Assembly (NCBI GenBank): GCA_025450975.1
Contig: JANWLI010000034.1
Location: 1 to 14,488, forward strand
DNA from: Candidatus Kapaibacterium sp.
Lineage (GTDB): Bacteria; Bacteroidota; Ignavibacteria; Palsa-1295
Direction: 5' to 3'
DNA length: 14,488 nt
Position 1 is the stretch's first letter; every line of letters begins with the position of its first letter. A program made the translations under genes and the position numbers. The notes beneath the pieces were generated by a model. The model did no database searches and was not told the origin of the DNA. It saw only the letters and a list, made by a program, of their open reading frames with translations. Shown here in pieces: positions 5,798 through 14,184 of this stretch.

Positions 5798-8700
5798 TTA
5801 TTCGGCAATAAGAAGCTTGCCTGATTCGCGGTACTCAAGGCTTGAAATGGTATAGATGTAGCTGCCGCTTGGAAGGTCGTCGACAGTGAACTTCGTCTCA
5901 TGGATACCCTTGCGTTCGAAGCGATCGACAACCTGTTTTACTTCACGTCCGAGGGCATCGGTGATCGTGATCCGCACCGGACCATCAAGGCCAAGCTCAT
6001 AGCGTAATCGAACGATGCCTTGTGCCGGATTTGGCTGAGGAACAGAGATGCTATACGGCCCTTTAAGCAAAATATTGGTGCGATAATCTCCGCAATCCGT
6101 GACATAGAACAGTCCGGAAGAGAGGATATCCGTGCCCGTGTTCAGCGGCATTGCATCGGTCACAACAAATCTTGTCGAGTCGATGGGGCCAAGCAGAGCT
6201 TCAACCCGCAACTTCATGAGGATGCCCTCGCTCAATTGTCGTGGCAATCCACTAAGCGTTATGCGAATAGTGCTATCGGCATATTGATGAACAAGCTTCG
6301 ATGTCATCCCTGCTGAAATCGTATTCTCGGTTATCACTGTATCGAACACATAGGCAACGGTCGGATCGTACTTGATCTTCAGGAAGAGTGAGTCCGCTTC
6401 TACTTTCGCGACATCGGCGCCGCCAATATAGACCGGAATATCGACGATATCACCAACGCGAAGCGCTGCATCATCGACGCGGTAAAGGATATCCGGCTCA
6501 CCCTGAGCAGTATAGGTACCTTTCCCGCGCAGATAGACGGAACCTGATTTTTCCGGGAAGTCCGCAAAGATTGTTAGATAATCTAGATAGGAGACTGCCT
6601 TAGCCGGCTCAAAGAGGAAGCTCACTACGAGCGGAGTGTCTTTTACGATCGGTTTCTTGAAATCGACTCCCACACCCATGTGAGTAAAGATGCCAGGATA
6701 AAGTTGCGTTGAACCTTCGATCGAGAGTGGATAGTCGCCAGTATTGCGAATAACAAACGATCGCTGAACGGGAGTGCTGATCGTCGTCGATCCGAAATCG
6801 ACCGTATCTGCCTCAATGACCATATGCGCCTGAACACCGCGGCCGCGAAGCGGCAGCCAGCTCGTTTGCGTCTTCTGTTTAATGCCGAAGGATGCCGTGT
6901 CGAGTTTTCCCTCTGTAGTAGGTGAATACCGGATGCGGTATACTAGTGAATCATCGGGTGATTCGAGCTTCAAGTCGCCGATCAACAAGGTCGTATCAAA
7001 CAGACCTGCACCCGGACCTTGCAAGAGTATATCGGTAATATCCAGGCTGAATAATGCATTCGGTGAGCCCTTAATCGTAACGTCAATGGTAGAATCATCC
7101 CACTGTCTGACGTTACCAAAGTCAACAACGGATGCCGGGAATAGTAACCCAGGCGAAACACCTCTTCCCAGGAGCACAAGAGTATCTCGACCAAGTTCAT
7201 GGACCACTTCAAACACGACACGCGCCGGGCCAAGGATCGTTGGCTTAAATACAATGTCAACATTTACCTCTTTGTTGGAAAGAAGGATGCTGGGTATTAC
7301 GGATGTGGTCGAATATGGTGCTGTTGACGATGTAATGGAAACTGACTCGATCTTTGCTATATCTAATCCCCAATTCCTAATATGTATTCGCTTTCCGGCC
7401 ACATCCCCAACTTCAACGTCGCCGAATTCTATGATCGAACCTTCCGGCGGCGTGTAGATGATCAACGGGGCTTTACCAATACCCTGCAGCCGAACGCGGA
7501 TCAAGTTGTTACTGTCGCTTATCACGAGTGTGGATTGGATCAGACCTTCTACCTCCGGGGTAAACACAAAACAGATCTGCAGAAGCGAATCCTTGCTAAT
7601 GCGTTTCGGCAGTTGTTGCAGTGTACTCTCCGTTACGGAAAATCCCTTCGAAGGAAAAGAGAGCGAGAGATCATCGACGTCAAGTTCTATTGGTATGCAA
7701 CTTGCGTTACGTACGTCAATACAAAACGTATCCGATTTTCCTACACGTAAACTACCGAAGTCAATTAGTGTATCGCTTACAGTAAGTTTTGGTACTGGGC
7801 CGCCAAAGGCTTCCAGCGGCAGGCGGATCGTGTCGCCGCATGGAGCAAGCACGAGCGTAAGTAATCCCGAGAACGGACCGACCGAGTCGGCGCCGAACAC
7901 GACGGGAATCTCCAGCCAGTTTCCAGCTGCGATATTAACACCGATGAGATCTGCCACAGAAAAATGCGTTCCTTGAGTCTGTGCAGCAATTATGATACGG
8001 TTTGCAAAGCCATCATTGAAGAGTTTTACTGGCGCACTATAGAGCGTGTGGGGGCAATGCTCTCCCATCTGTAACGTATCTGACTCCCACCGAACCTTCG
8101 CGCGTCCACGAACGCCCCGTGCAGTGATATCGAATGCATAACAGCTACCTTCGGTAAAGGAGAAGGTCGTTTCAAATTTTCCAAACTGCATCGGCGTAAG
8201 AACGAACTCAAATGTTTTGCTTTCTCCGACCTTAAACGTAACCGGGAGATCTGTCAACAACGTTATCTCCGACGACCCGACAAACGACTTCGACGTGATG
8301 TAGAGCTGTTTTCCTGTTGTATTTGTGACGGTGATCTTCTGCGAACCCGCTGCAATATCACAGCCGGTGCCAAACTCAATTGAGCTGTCTGAAAGCTGCA
8401 ATTCACCAACTCCCAGATAACCTTCAACTGCCACATCGACGTAGCCGCACGGATCGGTAAAGAAGCGTATAGTATCCCGATGCTTCCCTGGCACGAGCGT
8501 TGAGAACCGCACCCGTGCAAAGAACGTATCTCCCGGATTCACCCGAGGCGCAGGGAGTGGCGGCTGTGCGAACTTGAATGCATCTCCTAATGTCTGCGCC
8601 GCTACGATCGATACAGTGCTGCTACTCCGATTAACGATCGCGATCGTCGTATCCTGCGGAACAGTGCAACTAGCCGGAAATTTGTACAACGGCGCTGCAG

Positions 8701-10450
8701 GAGTGAACTCCGGCCCTTTGACCGTAGCGAAGAGCCGAATCGTGTCGGGCAACAAACATGCATCCCGAGCGGTATCGATAATCAAATTACCTATAAATCT
8801 TCCGCATTCATTTGAGGTAAACCGAACATGGAGAATCGCTGTATCCCCGGGATATAAATTTTCTGAATTTTGAATATCCTTAAACTTAAACCCTTTGTCA
8901 GCAAGTATAAACCGCGGAATAAATATCTCAGACGTACCTGTATTAATGATCTGAATTGTTGTATCCAGAACCACCGTCGACCCAGGCAGCAGTCGATGCT
9001 CGCCAAAATCTACACTTCGTGGAGAGACCTCATACAAAATCCTTGATCGGCCGAATCGGATACCTAAGGTATCTGACCTATTACACTCCACTGCGGTCGC
9101 AATGAGCGAATCTGTAAAAAAGCCATCAAGCCCCTGATCAATACGAACTGTGATGTCTTTGAATGCATTTACGGGAAGCACAAAGGGAAGCGTAATGCCT
9201 TGCAATGAAATTCCTGTCTGTCCGGTAAAGCGTAATGATCTGATCGTTACCTGACGCTGCCCGGTATTGCGTAACCGCACGCTTGTCGGGTACGGTAGTT
9301 TGCAAGGTAGGTATGGCCTGTGAGAAACGACAACCGAATCGACAGCAGCCGTATCCTTTACCGTTGTGAATTCTATATCGGTATTTACAATATTGACCCC
9401 AATGGCAATTCGCAACTGACGACCACAGGGATTTTTTGGTGTGACGATTACCGTATCCCAGAACACTCCTGATCCCACCGGAACAGCGACCACTTTAATT
9501 GTTGAAATTCGTAAAGGATCGGGTGGCAATGTTAGATTTTGTGGAGGCTCCGGAATATTGAAGACTGGCAATGTAAGCTCCGTAGCAATGGCATCGATCT
9601 CTATGGTCTCAAGGCCAAGATTACGAATATGAATGATCGTATCTCTTGATTCACCACAGAAGATCGTGCCCATCCATATCTGTTCTTCGATCGCATCAAG
9701 CATGTATCCCGGATGAATCGGGCCCGTGATCGGCGACGTGGATGGAGAAGCAAGCAGTTCTGCCGATCCGACTAGAATACCATCGCGCCCATTGCCGGTA
9801 AAATCATGAAAGCGTCGCTTCAAGTGATCGTCGTCAAATCTCCAATAAGCAGCTAAGCCAGGTTCATCGCCTAAAAAGGTGTTTGGCATTCCCGCTACGA
9901 TCTCCTGTCTCGTCTTAGGCACAAACCAGATCCGACACTCATCGATAACGCCAACATACGACAGCCCCGTCAGAGCACTCAAGCCAAAATAGACACTGTC
10001 GAGTGCAGGACTCCGCAGTCTGGTCGCCGTTGTTTGTTCCGAACTAACGAGTACGCCATTAAGATAAAAACTTATACTGTCGCCCGGATCGAACACAAGA
10101 GCGACATGATTCCAGTCAAATGGCGCTGTCAGCATGGGACTTTCGATCGTTTCCCTCCCTGTCGTAAAACCAAAAGAAGCAACGATCTTATTTGTCGCCG
10201 ATGTCCTAATGCTGAACGTCCCGGAATCGCCCACTCTACCTTGCTCGATCAGTCCGGCGCCGTTCGGATACGATGACGTCTTCATCCAAAACTCGATCGT
10301 GAATGCACCGCTGAGATCCAGTACACCACGCTGGACCTTCGCATAACCGAAGGTGTTCGGCAGCGAGAGCATGTTTTGCTCGCATTCATGCGACCTCGCA
10401 ACCTGTGCGAGAGTAAGAAGAAGTATCAGATATGTCGCGGTCCTTCTCAT
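5798..10450 (-). CDS. Giant T9SS-secreted surface protein: LamG, ten ASH-type repeats, cohesin-like domain, sorting tail
   Basis: A 1550-residue exported protein. Domains in order: signal peptide (1-20, hydrophobic core LILLLTLAQV); LamG/concanavalin-like domain (about 28-205, with FTIEFWMKTS, ISFYLNGVLV, IDECRIW and AAYWRFDD); about ten Ig-like ASH/choice-of-anchor-D units of roughly 100 residues (about 255-1312), several opening with DFG or EFG (481, 692, 897, 1008, 1110, 1218); a cohesin-like domain (about 1319-1450); and a T9SS type A sorting domain (about 1467-1550), with PQPNPAQG, an ITDALGREV strand, and LPSGSYIYTISS near the end. It would cross the outer membrane through T9SS and be attached to or released from the surface. 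Units 1, 2, 4, 5 and 6 each carry a Cys pair 72-77 residues apart. The ATG overlaps the upstream OmpA gene's stop as ATGA, indicating coupled translation. Adhesin or stalk is the likely role; its ligand is unknown. Confidence 0.9.
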   Translation of the reverse strand: MRRTATYLILLLTLAQVARSHECEQNMLSLPNTFGYAKVQRGVLDLSGAFTIEFWMKTSSYPNGAGLIEQGRVGDSGTFSIRTSATNKIVASFGFTTGRETIESPMLTAPFDWNHVALVFDPGDSISFYLNGVLVSSEQTTATRLRSPALDSVYFGLSALTGLSYVGVIDECRIWFVPKTRQEIVAGMPNTFLGDEPGLAAYWRFDDDHLKRRFHDFTGNGRDGILVGSAELLASPSTSPITGPIHPGYMLDAIEEQIWMGTIFCGESRDTIIHIRNLGLETIEIDAIATELTLPVFNIPEPPQNLTLPPDPLRISTIKVVAVPVGSGVFWDTVIVTPKNPCGRQLRIAIGVNIVNTDIEFTTVKDTAAVDSVVVSHRPYLPCKLPYPTSVRLRNTGQRQVTIRSLRFTGQTGISLQGITLPFVLPVNAFKDITVRIDQGLDGFFTDSLIATAVECNRSDTLGIRFGRSRILYEVSPRSVDFGEHRLLPGSTVVLDTTIQIINTGTSEIFIPRFILADKGFKFKDIQNSENLYPGDTAILHVRFTSNECGRFIGNLIIDTARDACLLPDTIRLFATVKGPEFTPAAPLYKFPASCTVPQDTTIAIVNRSSSTVSIVAAQTLGDAFKFAQPPLPAPRVNPGDTFFARVRFSTLVPGKHRDTIRFFTDPCGYVDVAVEGYLGVGELQLSDSSIEFGTGCDIAAGSQKITVTNTTGKQLYITSKSFVGSSEITLLTDLPVTFKVGESKTFEFVLTPMQFGKFETTFSFTEGSCYAFDITARGVRGRAKVRWESDTLQMGEHCPHTLYSAPVKLFNDGFANRIIIAAQTQGTHFSVADLIGVNIAAGNWLEIPVVFGADSVGPFSGLLTLVLAPCGDTIRLPLEAFGGPVPKLTVSDTLIDFGSLRVGKSDTFCIDVRNASCIPIELDVDDLSLSFPSKGFSVTESTLQQLPKRISKDSLLQICFVFTPEVEGLIQSTLVISDSNNLIRVRLQGIGKAPLIIYTPPEGSIIEFGDVEVGDVAGKRIHIRNWGLDIAKIESVSITSSTAPYSTTSVIPSILLSNKEVNVDIVFKPTILGPARVVFEVVHELGRDTLVLLGRGVSPGLLFPASVVDFGNVRQWDDSTIDVTIKGSPNALFSLDITDILLQGPGAGLFDTTLLIGDLKLESPDDSLVYRIRYSPTTEGKLDTASFGIKQKTQTSWLPLRGRGVQAHMVIEADTVDFGSTTISTPVQRSFVIRNTGDYPLSIEGSTQLYPGIFTHMGVGVDFKKPIVKDTPLVVSFLFEPAKAVSYLDYLTIFADFPEKSGSVYLRGKGTYTAQGEPDILYRVDDAALRVGDIVDIPVYIGGADVAKVEADSLFLKIKYDPTVAYVFDTVITENTISAGMTSKLVHQYADSTIRITLSGLPRQLSEGILMKLRVEALLGPIDSTRFVVTDAMPLNTGTDILSSGLFYVTDCGDYRTNILLKGPYSISVPQPNPAQGIVRLRYELGLDGPVRITITDALGREVKQVVDRFERKGIHETKFTVDDLPSGSYIYTISSLEYRESGKLLIAE

Positions 10451-12552
10451 TTCCGCAGATCACGTTCGATAAAAATGCGTACGGTACGCGAAAGCATTCT
10501 GCCTTCGGCATTACTATTATCAAAGATCACGTCGCGTGCACCATGGCCTTCGAGCGAAAGTTGCGGAGCACGAATACCAAGACCACGCAGTCTCGATGAA
10601 AGCAAGAACGAAGCTTTGCTGGCGCGATCGAGCGATAACCGATCGTTGAACGATGCATCGCCGGTAATATCGGTGTGGCCAATAAGCGAGATGCGAGCAT
10701 CCGGAGTGACCGAACGAGCGACACGGTCTAGCAGCGACATATATGCCTGCTCATTCGTCGATGAGGTTGCACTGTAGTCAAAGAGCAGCAGGTTAAAGCG
10801 CTCAAGACTCTTATCTGCTGTCGTGTCAAATTTAGAAACATCCTTAAATTCTTCGGTCTTGCGTATACGAATCGCTCCTGTTAAATTCGCTACGTTACCG
10901 GTCGAATCGACGACTTCTGCGATCCACGTAACCGAATCACCGCTGGCTGTCAGGCTTTCGGCAGGAATAGTCCACAACCACCGCTGCTGGCTTCCACCAG
11001 AAAGACCATCGATATGTTCGAGTATCTTGTCCCCATGCTTGATCGTAATGGTAAATGCCTTTACCCCCATCTCACTTGTGATCACCGGGTCGAAGACCAT
11101 GCGCGGCGGCGTCGCAGTCCGTTCAAGCTTCTTCGTCTCGATCGGACCAAGGATCGATGACGGCGTCGCTGCGATCTCCACGCGCCGGTTCTCTGCCTGC
11201 CCGTTCGGTGTCGCTTCTTCCGATGCTTTTTCCGGAAGTCCGCGGCTCTTGATCCTAATACGCGACGGCGAAATGCCCCAGACATCCTGCAAATACCTCG
11301 CGACGTTTGAGGCGCGCATAAGTGCAATGTCGTCTGCCAGTGAGTCCAGCGAACGCGCACTACGTGTTCCGGTCAGTGTGATCTTCGCCTTTGGCTCTGC
11401 CCGCAAACGGGTGCCGATCACATTCAGCACATCGTAATGAATGCCTTGTGCATTTAACGAAAAGAGTGATGCCGGATCAAACTGCTGCGCTTCCGTGGTA
11501 GTCGAAAATTGATTGTAGCGCTCAGGAATATTTCCATCACCATCATCGAAGAACACATAGTTCAGCGTCGGCGAAATATCGGTGACGCGAACATTCTCGA
11601 TCGCCACAACAGGCTCCGGTATTTCCTCGCCTGATTCAGTCAGACCGACTGCCCGTATCGATAATGCCAGCAATGATCGCTCGGGCGCTGAGGGTTTTGC
11701 GGCTATGATGACCGGAGGAGGTATCACTTCCGGAATGATCTCCGGCTCTGGCACCGGCGCCGGGCGATACGAAAGCGATACGCCGCCAAGTGCAGCGATC
11801 GTCATGTACGATGATGACCCAGAACCTGTGATCGACGTCAGTGGAAGCTGCAGCGATATCCGCGGAGAAAGCATCATCGTCTGCGAGATCGGAACATCAT
11901 ACTGCGCACCGCCTAATGCCATCAGTTGCACCGGATGAACTTCCAGCGGGCCGGAGCGCAGTTCTTTTTGCGAAAGGCTATTATCGGCATAGACGACATT
12001 TGCCGTCAGCAAATGTTCGCTCGTCGTGTATGAGTGAGTCGAAAAGACGCCAAGCCCGACGCCAAGATCGAAACGCAGTCGCTCAAAGGGCCGGTATCCA
12101 GCCCGGGTCTCAAACGTGAAGGCAGAGATATTCGCCTCATAGGTCCGCTGACGCTCGACCGTAATCAGCGATCCGGCAGCAACATCGAAGGCGTGTTCTA
12201 AGACGAACGGCGTCGTCCTGAATGTTGATGACAGATCTCTGAAGTGGACAGACGGGATCAGGGAAATGATACCGAGCGGGACTTCGGCTTCGAGGCCAAA
12301 TCCGTAACCGACCTGGCTGCCATTACGGAAAACGCCACACAGCTCTGAACCTGCAAATTCCTCGATCTCGGTAAACGAGAAGTTACCTCCAAGGCCGAAA
12401 ACGATACCAAATTGAGGTCCCGGCTCGGCTGTCGATGAATGCAGAAGCTGGCCATATACCGGCGAAATTCCAAGAAATATGCATAGGGCAGCGATTCGGA
12501 GGGATCGGTCCGAGAAGAACGGGTTATACGTGCTGCGTTTAAGGATCCTCAT
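10447..12552 (-). CDS. Outer-membrane beta-barrel protein with two OmpA-like domains
   Basis: A 701-residue protein. An N-terminal signal peptide (about 1-34, hydrophobic core IAALCIFLGISPVYG) precedes a Gly/aromatic-rich alternating segment (about 45-263, ending in GGVSLSYRP) that reads as an outer-membrane beta-barrel. A Pro/Glu/Ile linker follows at 265-283. The first OmpA-like domain (about 325-463) ends in the classic NGQAENRRVEI. After an Ig-like stretch (about 483-565) comes a second OmpA-like domain (about 585-697). It has the peptidoglycan-contact pair, Asp628 in GHTD and Arg643 in LDRAS, and LSLEGHGARD. In the first domain the Asp position is Ser398, while the Arg is kept (Arg413). 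The second domain should bind peptidoglycan and the barrel should sit in the outer membrane. It is the first gene of the operon with the T9SS surface protein and could be its anchor or partner. There is no clear ribosome binding site. Confidence 0.88.
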   Translation of the reverse strand: MRILKRSTYNPFFSDRSLRIAALCIFLGISPVYGQLLHSSTAEPGPQFGIVFGLGGNFSFTEIEEFAGSELCGVFRNGSQVGYGFGLEAEVPLGIISLIPSVHFRDLSSTFRTTPFVLEHAFDVAAGSLITVERQRTYEANISAFTFETRAGYRPFERLRFDLGVGLGVFSTHSYTTSEHLLTANVVYADNSLSQKELRSGPLEVHPVQLMALGGAQYDVPISQTMMLSPRISLQLPLTSITGSGSSSYMTIAALGGVSLSYRPAPVPEPEIIPEVIPPPVIIAAKPSAPERSLLALSIRAVGLTESGEEIPEPVVAIENVRVTDISPTLNYVFFDDGDGNIPERYNQFSTTTEAQQFDPASLFSLNAQGIHYDVLNVIGTRLRAEPKAKITLTGTRSARSLDSLADDIALMRASNVARYLQDVWGISPSRIRIKSRGLPEKASEEATPNGQAENRRVEIAATPSSILGPIETKKLERTATPPRMVFDPVITSEMGVKAFTITIKHGDKILEHIDGLSGGSQQRWLWTIPAESLTASGDSVTWIAEVVDSTGNVANLTGAIRIRKTEEFKDVSKFDTTADKSLERFNLLLFDYSATSSTNEQAYMSLLDRVARSVTPDARISLIGHTDITGDASFNDRLSLDRASKASFLLSSRLRGLGIRAPQLSLEGHGARDVIFDNSNAEGRMLSRTVRIFIERDLRK

Positions 12553-12593
12553 GAGATGGATCGCTATGCCTTTCGGGACAAAGAAGTGGTAGT

Positions 12594-12632
12594 AATAACA
12601 AAACCCTCCCCGCTAGTAAAGTTCGGGGAGGG
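12594..12632 (-). terminator. Rho-independent terminator of the sigma/anti-sigma operon
   Basis: On the minus strand the arms CCCTCCCCG (12632-12624) and CGGGGAGGG (12612-12604) form a 9-pair GC-rich hairpin with an 11-base loop, followed directly by TTTTGTTATT (12603-12594). The T tract is on the minus-strand 3' side, so it ends transcripts coming from 12710-14040. It lies about 40 bases before the OmpA gene start, so that gene needs a promoter in the short remaining gap, within the hairpin region, or depends on read-through. The rest of the 12553-12709 gap shows nothing else supportable. Confidence 0.88.
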
Positions 12633-12709
12633 GCTTTGTCCGAAAAACAGAGGGGCGGATTGCGGGACCCGCCACCTATTACATTAATACGAAAGAAGTT
12701 GCATTACCA

Positions 12710-13390
12710 TCACTTCGTCTTATCAGGCCGAATGATCTTCGCCTGTTTGACAGTGATAGATGCTGGTTCAACTCGCTCCATAAACGGCAGGTCTTTATTT
12801 TCCTGCAAGCTTGTGGCTGGTGCATTGGTCTCCGTAGCAACTTTGCGGGCCACAGACTTCGTCTTTCCGGCCACATCTGCCGGCTCTGAGACGATATTTT
12901 GCACCGGAGCCTGTTCGGTTGGCTCGGTAATAATGATCTCCATCGGCTGCTCAACTGGAGCAGCTACTGGTGTACTGACAACTTGTGTCGGCTGAGTATC
13001 AGCTGACCTCATATTGACGACACCGATCGTTGCAATGCTGCCGACTAACAGTCCGCCGGTAAGCATCACAAGTGGCTTATGAAGGATAGCTCTCCAGCCC
13101 GATGACGTTGCCGTAGCGATCGGCGCTGCTTCGGCTTCCTCTTCGGCGAGGAACGTCGGCAGAGCGACGCCGGCAAAGCCAAGCGCTGTCAGCGTACGTT
13201 CTCTGACGAACGTGGCGCCGCGCATGACGTCCTTATCGCGACGTACTGCCTTCAGCAGTTCGAGCTGCGAGCGGAAGGCCACTCGCATGTCGTCACGTGC
13301 TGCGACGTCGATCAGAAAATTTTGCTCTTCGCCGGTTGACATTTGCCGTTCGAAGTAGCGATGTAATAATTCTTCGTCACGAATATTCAT
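12710..13390 (-). CDS. Probable anti-sigma factor, single-pass membrane protein
   Basis: A 226-residue protein. Its N-terminal 100 residues are charged and helical (EELLHRYFERQMSTGEEQNF at 6-25, then FRSQLELLKAVRRD at 39-52), like the sigma-binding part of anti-sigma factors. One membrane helix follows (about 106-127, PLVMLTGGLLVGSIATIGVV). The C-terminal 100 residues are Pro/Thr/Glu-rich and end basic; they would lie in the periplasm. No zinc-binding HxxxCxxC motif is present. It starts 14 bases after the stop of the ECF sigma gene, which is the usual arrangement for a sigma/anti-sigma pair, with a good Shine-Dalgarno AAGGA (13402-13398) seven bases before the ATG. The strong terminator at 12632-12594 closes the operon. 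Role and topology are inferred from position, charge pattern and the helix, not from a recognised domain signature. Confidence 0.8.
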   Translation of the reverse strand: MNIRDEELLHRYFERQMSTGEEQNFLIDVAARDDMRVAFRSQLELLKAVRRDKDVMRGATFVRERTLTALGFAGVALPTFLAEEEAEAAPIATATSSGWRAILHKPLVMLTGGLLVGSIATIGVVNMRSADTQPTQVVSTPVAAPVEQPMEIIITEPTEQAPVQNIVSEPADVAGKTKSVARKVATETNAPATSLQENKDLPFMERVEPASITVKQAKIIRPDKTK

Positions 13391-13397
13391 AGGCTTA

Positions 13398-13404
13398 TCC
13401 TTTT
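13398..13404 (-). promoter_or_regulatory. Shine-Dalgarno of the putative anti-sigma gene
   Basis: AAAAGGA on the minus strand ends seven bases before the ATG at 13390. It is the only strong Shine-Dalgarno found in front of a gene in this window and supports the chosen start. It lies just past the sigma stop, so the downstream gene can be initiated independently of its coupled neighbour. Confidence 0.7.
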
Positions 13405-14040
13405 CTATCGTTTAAATGGGGAATGATGCAGTGGATCATCGTCGGAGGTAAGACCCAACCAGCCGGCAACCAACTGGCGCAATCTCATACGTGCACGAAA
13501 TGCCTGCATTTTGACGCTCGATTCCGAGCGCCCTAGTATTTGCGAAATATCAGTATACCCAAACCCCGAGTATTCATGTAATATAAAAACTTCTCGCTGC
13601 TCGATCGGCAGTTTGCCGATGGCGCGCGATAACAGTGCACGGACTTCGTCCTGCTCCGTCTTATCGACTTCCGCAATCGAGAGCGTATCCTCGTCGATAT
13701 CGACACGGCCCCGACTCCGGACCTGCTCTTTGCGCAGGCGGTTATAGCATACGTTACGTGCGGTGCGGAACAGCAGCGACTGGAAGTGCTGGACTTCGAT
13801 CGTCCGCTGGCGTAGCTCGTAAATGCGGAGCCACGTTTCCTGGAATGAGTCTTCTGCCGTACGGTCGTCATTACACATCTTGCGGCAATAGACTAACAGG
13901 GGCGCTTCGTAACGTGAGTATAATCTCAGAAAAGCTTTTTCGTCGCCCTTAAGGAAGTCATTCACGAGCCCGAGCTCGCGGATGTCTGCCTCCGTCTGCT
14001 GACGGGCTGCTTTCGGTATGGTTGCGACGATTTCTGCCAT
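13405..14040 (-). CDS. ECF-type RNA polymerase sigma factor
   Basis: A 211-residue sigma-70 family protein of ECF build. Region 2 (about 33-104) includes FLRLYSRYEAPLLVYCRKM, the acidic-aromatic DSFQETWLRIY (64-74) that contacts core polymerase and the -10 element, and LLFRTARNVCYNRLR. Region 4 (about 131-192) shows IGKLPIEQREVFILHEYSGF followed by a helix-turn-helix, YTDISQILGRSESSVKMQAFRARMRLRQL. Regions 1.1 and 3 are absent, as expected for ECF. The putative membrane-bound anti-sigma gene follows after 14 bases, so the sigma factor is probably held inactive at the inner membrane until an envelope signal. The ATG has a weak AAGG four bases upstream and a promoter candidate so close that the mRNA could be leaderless; GTG at Val26 is an alternative start. 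Target genes are unknown. Confidence 0.93.
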   Translation of the reverse strand: MAEIVATIPKAARQQTEADIRELGLVNDFLKGDEKAFLRLYSRYEAPLLVYCRKMCNDDRTAEDSFQETWLRIYELRQRTIEVQHFQSLLFRTARNVCYNRLRKEQVRSRGRVDIDEDTLSIAEVDKTEQDEVRALLSRAIGKLPIEQREVFILHEYSGFGYTDISQILGRSESSVKMQAFRARMRLRQLVAGWLGLTSDDDPLHHSPFKR

Positions 14041-14045
14041 ATAAC

Positions 14046-14075
14046 CTTATATACAAAAGACACGCGAAGTGCCAA
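14046..14075 (-). promoter_or_regulatory. Possible promoter of the ECF sigma gene
   Basis: On the minus strand TTGGCA (14075-14070, five of six matches to TTGACA) is followed after 18 bases by TATAAG (14051-14046), or after 16 bases by TATATA (14053-14048). Transcription would begin at or within two or three bases of the ATG at 14040. Partly overlapping it, TGTAACC (14084-14078) and CGTGTC (14064-14059) resemble ECF -35/-10 boxes, but the 13-base spacing is short. This may be a housekeeping promoter, an autoregulated one, or chance. Confidence 0.4.
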
Positions 14076-14123
14076 ATGGTTACAAAAAATCTTTGATTTT
14101 GTTAGATTCTCGTAACATTCATA

Positions 14124-14159
14124 CTTGAGGGCAATCTCCCATCCCTTGAGTCAACTTGA
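14124..14159. repeat. Three CTTGA direct repeats upstream of the sigma operon
   Basis: CTTGA occurs at 14124-14128, 14145-14149 and 14155-14159, with starts spaced 21 and 10 bases, that is about two and one helical turns. They lie 84-120 bases before the sigma gene start, in the 144-base gap between that gene and the stop at 14185. The spacing suits a protein-binding site on one DNA face, but five-base repeats also arise by chance. The rest of the gap holds only the promoter candidate. Confidence 0.35.
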
Positions 14160-14184
14160 TAAAATTAAATAAGTTAGCAGATTT

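Noticed and set aside
6882..7976. Long open frames on the plus strand inside the giant secreted protein gene
   Set aside because: They lie opposite a well-supported coding frame with clear domains, have low-complexity translations and no recognisable motif, so they are shadow frames.
10823..11938. Plus-strand open frames opposite the OmpA-like gene
   Set aside because: Ser/Thr/Arg-rich antisense translations without domains; the minus-strand frame has clear OmpA signatures.
12553..12603. A Bacteroidota-type promoter (TTTG / TAnnTTTG) for the OmpA gene
   Set aside because: TTTTG and CTTCTTTG occur on the minus strand but the -7 element lacks TA, and the first overlaps the terminator T tract; too weak to annotate.
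12651..12673. GC palindrome GCGGGACCCGC and flanking GGCGG/CCGCC as a second terminator
   Set aside because: The loop is one base and no T tract follows on either strand; the hairpin at 12604-12632 explains termination.
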